Positions 16,685-24,823 of a stretch of 63,574 nt of DNA are shown here, one piece after another (position 1 is the first letter of the stretch; each line of letters opens with the position of its first letter). Location of the stretch: contig NZ_BAUA01000117.1 of the NCBI RefSeq assembly GCF_000710915.1, positions 1 through 63,574 of the forward strand, in the 5' to 3' direction. The notes under the pieces were generated by a model. The model saw only the letters and a program-made list of their open reading frames with translations, made no database searches and was not told the origin of the DNA. Both the position numbers and the translations under genes were made by a program. The DNA is from Nocardia brasiliensis IFM 10847. Its GTDB lineage: Bacteria; Actinomycetota; Actinomycetes; Mycobacteriales; Mycobacteriaceae.

Positions 16685-18279
16685 ATCCGGAATACGCCGT
16701 AGGAAACGGGTTCGAGCGGCGCTTGTGCGCACACCGAAAGGGCAAGTCCGAGGACAGTTCTCGTGTCCGCGGGGTCGATCACGCCGTCGTCCCAGAGGCG
16801 GGCCGTCGAGTAATAGGGGTTGCCCTGCCGTTCGTACTGGTCGCGAATCGGCGCCTTGAACGCCTCCTCGTCCGCCGCCGACCACGGCCGGCCCGAGCTG
16901 TCGAGCTGGTCGCCGCGCACGGTGGACAGGACCGAGGCGGCCTGCTCGCCACCCATCACCGAGATCCTGGCGTTGGGCCACATCCACAGGAAGCGCGGTG
17001 AATACGCCCGCCCGCACATCGAATAATTGCCCGCACCGTACGAACCGCCGATCACCACCGTCAGCTTCGGCACCCGGGCGCAGGCGACGGCGGTGACCAT
17101 CTTGGCCCCGTGCTTGGCGATGCCACCCGCCTCGTAGTCGCGGCCGACCATGAACCCGGTGATGTTCTGCAAGAACAGCAGCGGGATCTTGCGCTTGTCG
17201 CACAGCTCGATGAAATGCGCGCCCTTCATGGCGGATTCGCTGAACAGCACGCCGTTGTTGGCGACGATGCCGACCGGGTGACCGTGAATGTGCGCGAAGC
17301 CGGTGACCAAGGTCTTGCCGTATTCGGCTTTGAACTCGTGAAAGCCGTTGTCGCCCTCGGGATCAGCGTCGACAATCCGATGGATCACCTCGCGTACGTC
17401 GTACGGGGTGCGCAGGTCCACCGGCACCACGTCGTACAGCTCCTGCGGCGACGCCGCGGGCTCCACCGGCGGCAACACCGTCCACGGGCTCGCGGGGCGC
17501 GGACCGAGGGTCGCGACGATGCGGCGCACGATGCGCAGCGCGTCCTGATCGTCCTCGGCCAGATGATCGGTGACCCCCGAGGTGCGCGAATGCAGTGCAC
17601 CGCCGCCGAGTTCCTCCGCGGTGACCACCTCGCCGGTCGCGGCCTTCACCAGCGGCGGACCGCCGAGGAAGATCGTGCCCTGGTTGCGCACGATCACCGC
17701 TTCGTCGCTCATCGCGGGCACGTACGCGCCGCCCGCGGTGCACGAGCCGAGCACCGCCGCGATCTGCGGAATGCCCTTGGCGCTCATGGTCGCCTGGTTG
17801 TAGAAGATGCGCCCGAAATGCTCCCGGTCCGGGAACACCTCGTCTTGCTCGGGCAGGTAGGCGCCGCCGGAATCGACCAGATACAGGCACGGCAGCTGAT
17901 TCTGCAGCGCGATCTCCTGCGCGCGCAGGTGCTTCTTCACCGTCATCGGGTAGTACGTGCCGCCCTTGACGGTGGCGTCGTTGGCCACGATGACGCACTC
18001 GCGGCCGGACACCCGGCCGATGCCGGTGATGATGCCCGCGCCGGGGGACTCGTCGCCGTACATCCCGCTCGCGGCGAGCGGCGAGAGTTCCAGGAACGGG
18101 CTGCCCGGGTCGAGCAGCTGATCCACCCGTTGCCGCGGCAGCAGCTTGCCGCGCGCGACATGGCGGTCCCGCGCCTTCGCGGATCCGCCGAGTGCGGCGG
18201 CCGCCAACCGGGCGCCCAGGTCGTCGACGAGTGCCTTGTGGGCGACCCGGTTGTCGACGGCCTCTTCGGTAACGGTCAT
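16681..18279 (-). CDS. accD1: Acyl-CoA carboxylase beta subunit (methylcrotonyl-CoA carboxylase type)
   Basis: Carboxyltransferase subunit of about 532 residues. It has the crotonase-like halves with V-D-S-G-G-A-Y-L-P-E-Q, C-T-A-G-G-A-Y-V-P-A-M, F-L-G-G-P-P-L-V-K-A-A-T-G-E and, in the C-terminal half, N-I-T-G-F-M-V-G and G-S-Y-G-A-G-N-Y-x-M-C-G-R-A. The latter stretch and the length match methylcrotonyl-CoA carboxylases rather than propionyl- or acetyl-CoA enzymes. It is the first gene of the operon. ATG 18279 has AGGA about 7 bases before it; an in-frame GTG directly precedes it. Syntenic with accD1 (Rv2502c). Confidence 0.93.
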   Translation of the reverse strand: MTVTEEAVDNRVAHKALVDDLGARLAAAALGGSAKARDRHVARGKLLPRQRVDQLLDPGSPFLELSPLAASGMYGDESPGAGIITGIGRVSGRECVIVANDATVKGGTYYPMTVKKHLRAQEIALQNQLPCLYLVDSGGAYLPEQDEVFPDREHFGRIFYNQATMSAKGIPQIAAVLGSCTAGGAYVPAMSDEAVIVRNQGTIFLGGPPLVKAATGEVVTAEELGGGALHSRTSGVTDHLAEDDQDALRIVRRIVATLGPRPASPWTVLPPVEPAASPQELYDVVPVDLRTPYDVREVIHRIVDADPEGDNGFHEFKAEYGKTLVTGFAHIHGHPVGIVANNGVLFSESAMKGAHFIELCDKRKIPLLFLQNITGFMVGRDYEAGGIAKHGAKMVTAVACARVPKLTVVIGGSYGAGNYSMCGRAYSPRFLWMWPNARISVMGGEQAASVLSTVRGDQLDSSGRPWSAADEEAFKAPIRDQYERQGNPYYSTARLWDDGVIDPADTRTVLGLALSVCAQAPLEPVSYGVFRM

Positions 18280-18461
18280 CACGTGATCCTGTCGGTCAGC
18301 GTCTTGGAGCGACTCGTTGACGGCCGGTGGTCGGGTGACGGGGCGGGTCAGTTAGTCGCCGATAACTGGAATCCAGGTTAATCTTGGTTAACCGAGATGT
18401 CCACCGAAGCGCTTGCGAGCCGCGCACGCGTGTCTCCGCACAGAGGGCGAAAGGAGTGCGT
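18280..18461. promoter_or_regulatory. Divergent promoter/operator region, BkaR-like regulator and leucine operon
   Basis: The intergenic region between accD1 (-) and the TetR gene (+) is clearly AT-richer at 18350-18400. It holds GTTA (18351-18354) paired with TAAC (18363-18366). It also holds two GGTTAA direct repeats exactly 10 bases apart (18376-18381 and 18386-18391), the second being part of the palindrome GGTTAACC (18386-18393). Both are reasonable sites for the adjacent TetR repressor. Binding itself is inferred. Confidence 0.5.
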
Positions 18462-19070
18462 GTGACCAGCATCGACGACGGCACGCTCACCCGCCGTGAA
18501 CAGCTGAAGGCGCAGCGCAGGCAACAACTTCTGGATGCCGGGGCCCGGCTCATCGCCGATCGCGGTTTTCTCGGCATGCGCCTGGACGACCTCGGCGCCG
18601 CGGTCGGCATCAGTGGTCCGGCCGTCTACCGCCATTTCCCCAACAAAGAAGCGCTGCTGGTGGAGCTGCTCGTCGGGATCAGCCAGCGGCTGCTCGACGG
18701 CGGCAAGGCGGTGGTGGCGCGCACCGAGTCCGCGGCGGACGCACTGGCCGGCCTGGTCGACTTCCACCTGGACTTCGCGCTGGGCGACGCCGATCTCATC
18801 CGGATCCAGGATCGCGATCTGGAGAACGTGCCCGCCGCGGCCCGGCGCGAGCTGCGCCGCACCCAGCGCCAGTACGTGGAAATCTGGGTCACGGTGCTGC
18901 GTGACCTGCACCCCGGCCTACCCGAAGAGACGGCGCGTGTACAGGCGCATGCCGCGTTCGGCCTGATCAACTCCACCCCGCACAGCGCGAGCACGGCGAC
19001 CGCCGCCCGGGCCCGGCCCATCCTGCGCCGGATGGCGCTGTCGGCCCTGACGCAGGACGAGCCGGCCTAG
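18462..19070 (+). CDS. TetR family regulator, BkaR-like
   Basis: Repressor of 202 residues with an N-terminal TetR head (about residues 20-65: F-L-G-M-R-L-D-D-L-G-A-A-V-G-I-S-G-P-A-V-Y-R-H-F-P-N-K) and a helical C-terminal domain. It is divergent from the leucine catabolic operon. In mycobacteria the gene at this position (Rv2506, BkaR) represses the equivalent operon and its own gene. The GTG at 18462 has AAGGAG five bases before it, which decides the start over open frame further upstream. It converges with the dehydrogenase gene 14 bases downstream. Confidence 0.87.
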   Translation: MTSIDDGTLTRREQLKAQRRQQLLDAGARLIADRGFLGMRLDDLGAAVGISGPAVYRHFPNKEALLVELLVGISQRLLDGGKAVVARTESAADALAGLVDFHLDFALGDADLIRIQDRDLENVPAAARRELRRTQRQYVEIWVTVLRDLHPGLPEETARVQAHAAFGLINSTPHSASTATAARARPILRRMALSALTQDEPA

Positions 19071-19084
19071 GGCGGGGTGCTCGG

Positions 19085-19831
19085 TCATCGAGCGCTCCAC
19101 CCGCCGTCCATGGTGTAGGACGCGCCGGTCACCATGCCCGCGTGCGCCGAGGTGAGCCAGCCCACCAGCGCGGCCACCTCCGCCGGCTCCACCAGGCGTT
19201 TGATCGCGCTCTCGGTGAGCAGGATCTTCTCCAGTACCTGCTGCTCCGGAATGCCGTGCGCCTTGGCCTGATCGGCGATCTGCTTGTCCACCAGTGGAGT
19301 TCGCACATAGCCGGGGTTGACGCAGTTGCTCGTGACGCCGTGTTTGCCGCCTTCGAGCGCGGTGACCTTGGACAAGCCCTCCAGCCCGTGCTTGGCCGTC
19401 ACGTAGGCGGACTTGAACTCCGAGGCCCGAAGTCCGTGCACCGACGAGATATTGACGATCCGGCCGAAACCCTGGCGGTACATGTACGGCAGCGCGGCCC
19501 GGATCAGCAGGAACGGCGCCTCCACCATCAAGGTGAGCAGGTTCCGGAACTGCTGCGGCGCGAAATCCTCGATCGGGCTGATGCTCTGCACGCCTGCGTT
19601 GTTCACCAGGATGTCCACCTCGAGCGTCAGCGAGGTCAGCGCCTCGACGTCGAGTAGGTCTACGGCCCAAGGTTTTCCGCCGAGTTCGCGAGCGAGCGAC
19701 TTGGCCCCGACATCGTCGATATCGGCGATGGTGACCAGGGCGCCCCGCGCGGCCAGCTCCCGGGCACAGGCAGCGCCGATGCCGCTGGCGCCGCCGGTGA
19801 TCAGCGCGGAACGTCCTGTCAGGTCGGTCAT
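19085..19831 (-). CDS. 3-hydroxybutyrate dehydrogenase (SDR family)
   Basis: NAD-dependent short-chain dehydrogenase of 248 residues interconverting (R)-3-hydroxybutyrate and acetoacetate. It has the T-G-G-A-S-G-I-G cofactor loop (12-19), N-N-A-G (77-80) and the catalytic Ser130, Tyr143 and Lys147. The S-S-V-H-G-L-R-A-S-E-F-K-S-A-Y pattern and a Q/H-rich substrate region are typical of this enzyme rather than of general SDRs. The start overlaps the transporter stop as ATGA, so both are one operon. The acetoacetate it makes could be activated by the synthetase at 10204-12150. Confidence 0.88.
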   Translation of the reverse strand: MTDLTGRSALITGGASGIGAACARELAARGALVTIADIDDVGAKSLARELGGKPWAVDLLDVEALTSLTLEVDILVNNAGVQSISPIEDFAPQQFRNLLTLMVEAPFLLIRAALPYMYRQGFGRIVNISSVHGLRASEFKSAYVTAKHGLEGLSKVTALEGGKHGVTSNCVNPGYVRTPLVDKQIADQAKAHGIPEQQVLEKILLTESAIKRLVEPAEVAALVGWLTSAHAGMVTGASYTMDGGWSAR

Positions 19832-21219
19832 TTCGCGTTCACCGGGGTGGTCGGCTGCGTTGCCAGATACTCGGCATCGGCGAGATCGACGGTGGCCAAG
19901 TCCAATCCTTTCGTTTCACGGGCGAAGAACACGGCGACCGCGGTGATGGCCGCCGCGACAGCCAGATAGATCGCGATCGGCACGGCCGAGTCGTATTCGT
20001 TGAGCAGCCGGACCGCGATGATCGGCGCGAGCGAACCCGCCACGATCGAGGTCACCTGATAGCCCAGGGAGACACCGGAATACCGCATCCGGGTGGGAAA
20101 CATCTCGGCCATGATCGCGGGCTGTCCCGCGTACATCAACGCGTGGAACAGCAGACCGATGATGATCGCGGACATGATGACCGCGTTGTGCCCGCTGTCC
20201 ATCATCGGGAAGGCGAAGAAGCCCCAGGTGCCCGCCGTGACCGCGCCGGCCAGATACACCGGGCGCCTGCCGAAGTGGTCCGAGAGCCGGCCCGCCAGCG
20301 GCACGGCGAAGAAATGCACCGCGTGCGCGGCGAGCAGCCACCACAGGATGACCTTGGTGTCCACGTGCACCTGCACTTTGAGATAGGTGATGGTGAAGGT
20401 GACCACCAGGTAGTAGAGGATGTTCTCGCCGAAGCGCAGGCCCATCGCGGTGAGCACGCCGCGCGGATACCGGCGCAGCACCTCGACCACGCTCAGCGAG
20501 GTCGCCTTGATCTGCTCCATTTCCTGCTGTGCCGCAACGAAAATGGGTGCGTCGGTGACCTTGGTGCGGATGTAGTAGCCGACCAGCACCACCACCGCGG
20601 ACAGCCAGAAGGCCACGCGCCAGCCCCAACTCAGGAACGCCGACTCCGACAGCCAGGTGGTCAAGGCCAGCAGCACGACGGTCGCCAGCAGATTTCCCAT
20701 CGGCACCCCGGCTTGCGGCCAGCTCGCCCAGAAACCGCGGCTGCGACTCGGACTGTGTTCGGCGACAAGCAGAACCGCGCCGCCCCATTCGCCGCCGACC
20801 GCGAAACCCTGGATGAAGCGCAGGATCACCAGCAGCGCCGGGGCCCAGTAGCCGATCTGGCCGAAGGTCGGCAGGCAGCCCATCAGGAAGGTCGCGCTGC
20901 CCACCAGGATCAGGCTGAACTGCAACAGCTTCTTGCGGCCGTACTTGTCGCCGAAATGCCCGAAGACGATGCCGCCCAACGGGCGAGCGGCGAAGCCGAC
21001 GGCGTAGGTGACGAACGCGGCGAGGATCGCGTCCAGATCGCTGGTGCCCTTGGCGAAGAACACCTTGCTGAAGACCAGCGTCGCGGCGGTGCCGTAGAGG
21101 AAGAATTCGTACCATTCGACGACCGTGCCCGCCATGGACGCGGCGACCACCCGTCTCAGGCCGGTCGGTGCTCCGCCCGGGTCGTTGCCCGTCGGCCACA
21201 ATGCACTGCGCACGCTCAT
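19828..21219 (-). CDS. MHS-type major facilitator transporter
   Basis: Proton symporter of 463 residues with about 12 membrane helices. Motifs of the metabolite:H+ symporter (ShiA/KgtP/ProP) group are visible: V-E-W-Y-E-F-F-L-Y-G-T-A near the start, G-H-F-G-D-K-Y-G-R-K-K in loop 2-3, R-F-I-Q-G-F-A-V-G-G-E-W-G-G and a second G-R-L-S-D-H-F-G-R-R. ATG 21219 is preceded by AAGGAGA. Co-operonic with the hydroxybutyrate dehydrogenase, so a carboxylate such as 3-hydroxybutyrate or acetoacetate is a plausible cargo. That is inferred from context only. Confidence 0.88.
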   Translation of the reverse strand: MSVRSALWPTGNDPGGAPTGLRRVVAASMAGTVVEWYEFFLYGTAATLVFSKVFFAKGTSDLDAILAAFVTYAVGFAARPLGGIVFGHFGDKYGRKKLLQFSLILVGSATFLMGCLPTFGQIGYWAPALLVILRFIQGFAVGGEWGGAVLLVAEHSPSRSRGFWASWPQAGVPMGNLLATVVLLALTTWLSESAFLSWGWRVAFWLSAVVVLVGYYIRTKVTDAPIFVAAQQEMEQIKATSLSVVEVLRRYPRGVLTAMGLRFGENILYYLVVTFTITYLKVQVHVDTKVILWWLLAAHAVHFFAVPLAGRLSDHFGRRPVYLAGAVTAGTWGFFAFPMMDSGHNAVIMSAIIIGLLFHALMYAGQPAIMAEMFPTRMRYSGVSLGYQVTSIVAGSLAPIIAVRLLNEYDSAVPIAIYLAVAAAITAVAVFFARETKGLDLATVDLADAEYLATQPTTPVNAK

Positions 21220-21427
21220 CGAACTCTCCTTCGTGCCCGGGGCCACACTCGGTGCCAAATGTGATGGCCCCCACAAATCTCGGCTGCAACGAAGTATTAG
21301 TGCAGATCGGTTTGTCCGCAATGACTAGATGTGCAGTACGTATCTGCGAGAATGCACACATGGGCGCGTGCATCCTCTTCCAGCCCGCCGCATGCTCGGC
21401 ACAGTCGCTTGCCGGGGCGGCGCGGCC
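21220..21427. promoter_or_regulatory. Divergent transporter/LysR control region with inverted repeats
   Basis: This 208-base divergent region has an AT-rich core at 21290-21360. It contains the inverted repeat ATGCAC (21352-21357) / GTGCAT (21368-21373) with a 10-base spacer, and the imperfect palindrome GCAGTACGTATCTGC at 21333-21347. LysR regulators bind interrupted dyads of this kind between divergent genes, so these are candidate sites for the adjacent regulator. Confidence 0.45.
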
Positions 21428-22348
21428 GTGAATATGGCCGGGTCTGCGCGGCGTCCCAGCGCCGACGACCTGCTGGTGTTGTTGGCGGTCGGGCGCTCCG
21501 GGCGATTCGTGTCCGCCGCCGAGGAGCTCGGCATCAACCACACCACCATCTCGCGGCGTATCGCCGCGCTCGAGCACACGCTGGGCGGGCGGGTGCTGAC
21601 CCGGGCGGCGGGCGGGTGGGAGCTCACCGATCTCGGGCGTGAGGCGCTGGCGGCGGCCGAGGTCGTCGAGTCTGCGGTCAAGTCACTCGGTGCGGACGCG
21701 GGCGGTGTCCGTGTGCTGGAAGGGGTGGTGCGGATTTCGGCGACCGACGGCTTCAGCGCCTATCTCGCCGCGCCGGCCGCGGCCGAGGTGCAGCGGCAGC
21801 ATCCCAAGATCACCGTCGAGATCGTGGCGACCACTCGGCGGGCGTCGACGCAGCGGTCCGGGCTCGATCTCGAGGTGGTGGTCGGTGAGCCGCAGGTGCA
21901 CCGCGCTAAGGCCATTCGGCTCTCCGACTACTGTCTCGGCCTCTATGGTTCCCGAGACTATCTGCGCGAGCACGGCACGCCGGCCGCCATCGACGACCTC
22001 GCCGCGCACCCCCTCGTCTACTTCATCGATTCCATGCTCCAGGTGGACGACCTGGACTTGGCGTCCAGCTTCGCCCCCGCCATGCGTGAATCCGTCACTT
22101 CGACAAACGTTTTCGTCCACGTCGAAGCCACCCGAGCTGCCGCGGGCCTCGGCCTGCTCCCGTGTTTCATGGCCGACCGCCACTCCGACCTGATCCGCGT
22201 CCTCGCCGACACTGTCTCGGTCAACCTCGCCTACTGGCTGGTCGCCCGTCCCGAAACCCTCCGCCGCCCCGAAGTGGCCGCCTTCGTAGACACGCTCCGC
22301 GCCAAGGTCCACCGCGAACACAACGCCCTACTGGGCCTGCGCGCCTGA
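21428..22348 (+). CDS. LysR family transcriptional regulator
   Basis: Protein of about 306 residues with an N-terminal winged helix (about residues 10-65: L-L-V-L-L-A-V-G-R-S-G-R-F-V-S-A-A-E-E-L-G-I and T-T-I-S-R-R-I-A-A-L-E) and a C-terminal effector domain. It is divergent from the transporter-dehydrogenase operon and probably controls it in response to a metabolite of that pathway. The start is uncertain: GTG 21428 or ATG 21434 keep the usual spacing before the helix-turn-helix, while open frame extends to 21329. No strong ribosome-binding site is visible at either. Confidence 0.85.
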   Translation: MNMAGSARRPSADDLLVLLAVGRSGRFVSAAEELGINHTTISRRIAALEHTLGGRVLTRAAGGWELTDLGREALAAAEVVESAVKSLGADAGGVRVLEGVVRISATDGFSAYLAAPAAAEVQRQHPKITVEIVATTRRASTQRSGLDLEVVVGEPQVHRAKAIRLSDYCLGLYGSRDYLREHGTPAAIDDLAAHPLVYFIDSMLQVDDLDLASSFAPAMRESVTSTNVFVHVEATRAAAGLGLLPCFMADRHSDLIRVLADTVSVNLAYWLVARPETLRRPEVAAFVDTLRAKVHREHNALLGLRA

Positions 22349-22372
22349 TCGCGAGGCATTGCCCCCCGCGGC

Positions 22373-22807
22373 TTACTCGGCGAACACCTCGTCGAGCGAG
22401 GCAGCATCGAGGGCGCGATCGAGCCAGACATCGAGTTGGGCGATATCGGTTTCCTGCTCGACTCGAGCCACGAGCGCATCGCTGATCTCGAAGCCGCGAT
22501 GACGCAGAACCCGCAGCAGCGCACTGGCCTCACCGTTGGCCTTACCCTCGGCCTTGCCTTCGAAAAAATAGGTCCGAATAAGCTCGTTCTGATATTCGTA
22601 GCCAGCGGTCATGACGCTCTCCAGGAAGTGTCGGGCGGCTGCGGGCAGAAGGCCCGTCGGGTTGATGTCCGGAAAATCGCCGGATTCCAAACGGGCATTG
22701 TCGTATTCGGGTAGCTGGGTGCCCAGCACGGTCGTCAATAGCTCGGCGGCCAGTTGCGGGCGTTGCCGGAACAGGTCGACTAGGCGCTCGTGCAGATGGC
22801 TGGGCAT
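22373..22807 (-). CDS. Internally shortened Rpn/PD-(D/E)XK-like family protein
   Basis: The 144-residue product begins M-P-S-H-L-H-E-R-L-V-D-L-F-R-Q-R-P and reaches R-L-E-S-G-D-F-P-D-I-N-P-T, the N-terminus of a common actinobacterial protein family of roughly 290 residues. It then jumps straight to L-L-P-A-A-A-R-H-F-L-E-S-V-M and the lysine/glutamate linker (E-G-K-A-E-G-K-A) of the family C-terminus. The middle segment, which holds the nuclease-like core in full-length members as I recall them, is absent and the frame is kept. The gene may be a decayed remnant or a trimmed non-catalytic form. Family recognition is from memory of related sequences. Confidence 0.6.
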   Translation of the reverse strand: MPSHLHERLVDLFRQRPQLAAELLTTVLGTQLPEYDNARLESGDFPDINPTGLLPAAARHFLESVMTAGYEYQNELIRTYFFEGKAEGKANGEASALLRVLRHRGFEISDALVARVEQETDIAQLDVWLDRALDAASLDEVFAE

Positions 22808-22851
22808 GCACGAAAGCTATCACTGATTCGGCGATTGTAAAACTGCTGGTC

Positions 22852-23613
22852 TCAGGCTGTTTTTGGAACGAATTGCTTTGGAACGTTCCAGTTTTCGCCG
22901 TTCCGGGCGGGGATGAGGTGGCCGTCGGTCATGTGGTGGACGGTGGTCATGTGGTGGAGGTGGGTGTGGTCGTGGGTGACGAGAAGGGTTGCGGCGTCTT
23001 GGTCTTTTGTGATGGTGAGGATGAGATCGATTATGGCGGAGCCTCTTTCGGTGTCGAGGGCGCTGGTGGGTTCGTCGATGACGAGGAGGGCGGGGGTGTT
23101 CATGAGGGCGCGGGCGATGTTGACGCGTTGGCGTTGGCCGCCGGAGAGTTGGGCGGGACGTTTGGCGTGCTGGTCGGCCAGGCCGACGGAAGCCAGGAGT
23201 TCCATTGCCCTGGAGTGTGTTTCGCGTCTGCGGTGGGCAGTGGGGCGTAGCTGCTGACCTAGGTGGGTCATCACCTCTAGTTGTTCGAGGGCGGTCAGGG
23301 CGGGGATCAGGTTCGGCTGCTGGAAGACGATGCCGATGGATGAACGGCGCAGCGCCGCTGCCTCACGGCGGCCGAGGGCGGCGAGATCGACACTGCCGCT
23401 GCGGGTTCGGAGTTGTATGCGGCCGGAGTCGGGACGGATCAAGGTGGAGACGACGGCGAGCAGGCTGGATTTTCCGGAGCCGGAGGAGCCGGTGATCGCG
23501 GCGATGTCGCCGCCTTCGACCTGCAGGCTCACCCGGTCCAGTGCGGTGAGGCGACCGGCGCCGTCGGGGTAGGTGAGGGTCACGTCGTCGACGGTGAGTG
23601 CGGTGGTGCTCAT
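22852..23613 (-). CDS. ABC transporter ATP-binding protein (LolD/MacB-like)
   Basis: ATPase of 253 residues with Walker A at 42-50 (G-S-S-G-S-G-K-S-S), a Q-loop in F-Q-Q-P-N-L-I-P-A, the signature L-S-G-G-Q at 156-160, Walker B L-L-V-I-D-E at 176-181 and the switch His in V-T-H-D-H. It belongs to the group that pairs with FtsX-type permeases in lipid, peptide or antibiotic export. The Met/His-rich C-terminus (H-L-H-H-M-T-T-V-H-H-M-T) is a small oddity that might bind metal. It lies 20 bases after the permease gene. Confidence 0.9.
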   Translation of the reverse strand: MSTTALTVDDVTLTYPDGAGRLTALDRVSLQVEGGDIAAITGSSGSGKSSLLAVVSTLIRPDSGRIQLRTRSGSVDLAALGRREAAALRRSSIGIVFQQPNLIPALTALEQLEVMTHLGQQLRPTAHRRRETHSRAMELLASVGLADQHAKRPAQLSGGQRQRVNIARALMNTPALLVIDEPTSALDTERGSAIIDLILTITKDQDAATLLVTHDHTHLHHMTTVHHMTDGHLIPARNGENWNVPKQFVPKTA

Positions 23614-23633
23614 GATCGGAAGACTCCAGTGGC

Positions 23634-24692
23634 TCAACGTGCCGCGCCGAGCGCGGTCAACGGGTCGGTGGTGAACAGGAAGCGCAGGGCGAACGCGGCG
23701 CCGAGCAGACCGAGCACGATCAACGCGGCCGCGGGCAGCAGGGTGGTGGCGGGGCTGAGGACGAACGGAAGCGCGTCTCCGAGGAAAGCCGCTGCGGTGA
23801 CCGTGATTCCGAGACCGACCGCCACTCCGGCGCTCAGTACGATCGCGGCTTGCGCGAGGGCGTCGCGGACCAGGGATCCGGAGGTCGCGCCGAGTGCTTT
23901 CAAGGTCGCGATGTCGGGCATCCGCTGCACCGTCCACACGGTGAAGAACGCGCCGATCACCAGCGCCGAGATGACGAAGAGCAGCACCGTCATCAACGTC
24001 AGCGAACTGTTTTCGGCCTGGTAGGCGCTGAGCGCCGACAGCGCGCCGGACGAACTCGTCGTCTGGGTACGCGCGGCCGCGTTCACCGCCGCGGTATCCG
24101 GCACACCGGATACCGCGAGCACGGTCGCCGCGCCCGCCCGCGGGTCGAGTGCCTGCCAATCGGTGAGGGTCAGCCACACCACCGGCGTATGGCTGTACCA
24201 GTCGTCCCCGGCGACGGCCTGCACGGTGAAGGCGCGCCCGCCGATAGTGACCGAATCGCCCGCCGCCGCGCCGAGTTCCGTAGCCGCGCCGGTGCTCAGC
24301 ACCACGCTGCCGTTCTCGGTTGCGGAACGATTGCCGAAAGCTGTTCCCTGCGTGCCGAACAACGCGACCTGCGCCGCGGGACGCCCGCCGGGATCGACCT
24401 TGCCATGACTGATGCCGATGGGGTCGACCGTGCCGGCGGATCCCGCCGCGGACTGCCAGGCCGCGACCTGTTCCCGGCTCAGCGTCGAGGCCTCGAACGA
24501 GGGCTTCCCCCCGGTGTCGGCGAACACCACCGCGTCGCCGGGGAGCGACTGCACGGCCGAGATGTTCTGGTGCGCCAGCCCCGCGGTGAGCCCGCTGAGG
24601 AAACTCACCAGCAACGCCACCAGCGTGACGACCAGGGTGATGAGCAGGAAGCGACCGCGGGCGGCGCGCAGATCTCGGAGTGCGACGAACAT
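23634..24692 (-). CDS. FtsX-like ABC transporter permease
   Basis: Membrane protein of 352 residues: one N-terminal helix (about 16-38), a large extracytoplasmic domain (about 40-235) and three C-terminal helices with the FtsX-domain pattern I-A-T-L-K-A-L-G-A-T. ATG 24692 is chosen because the protein then begins M-F-V-A-L-R-D-L-R-A-A-R-G-R-F, the usual start of this family; open frame continues 54 codons upstream into the divergent promoter. It forms an exporter with the downstream ATPase. The two-component pair transcribed away from it probably controls it. Confidence 0.88.
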   Translation of the reverse strand: MFVALRDLRAARGRFLLITLVVTLVALLVSFLSGLTAGLAHQNISAVQSLPGDAVVFADTGGKPSFEASTLSREQVAAWQSAAGSAGTVDPIGISHGKVDPGGRPAAQVALFGTQGTAFGNRSATENGSVVLSTGAATELGAAAGDSVTIGGRAFTVQAVAGDDWYSHTPVVWLTLTDWQALDPRAGAATVLAVSGVPDTAAVNAAARTQTTSSSGALSALSAYQAENSSLTLMTVLLFVISALVIGAFFTVWTVQRMPDIATLKALGATSGSLVRDALAQAAIVLSAGVAVGLGITVTAAAFLGDALPFVLSPATTLLPAAALIVLGLLGAAFALRFLFTTDPLTALGAAR

Positions 24693-24810
24693 GATTTCAC
24701 TGTGGCGCGCGCGGCGCCCGCCGCCATCGCACCGGCGGAGGAACCGCGCCCGATCGAACGGTGGGTGCTGATTTACACCTTTCGATGGATGCCGCCGAGG
24801 TAGCCGCACA

Positions 24811-24823
24811 TAAGCTGACAGGG
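24811..24823 (+). promoter_or_regulatory. Leaderless-type promoter of the histidine kinase gene
   Basis: A -10-like hexamer TAAGCT (24811-24816) ends six bases before the GTG start at 24823, with no ribosome-binding site between. This TANNNT-to-start spacing is typical of leaderless actinobacterial mRNAs. Confidence 0.5.

Noticed and set aside
16685..17203. Upstream extension of the carboxylase alpha subunit
   Set aside because: It lies within accD1 in another frame. The family N-terminus begins at the V-L-V-A-N-R-G-E motif just after 16675.
22349..22372. Terminator between the convergent LysR and Rpn-like genes
   Set aside because: The gap is 24 bases with a C-run but no stem-loop and T-tract that I can support.
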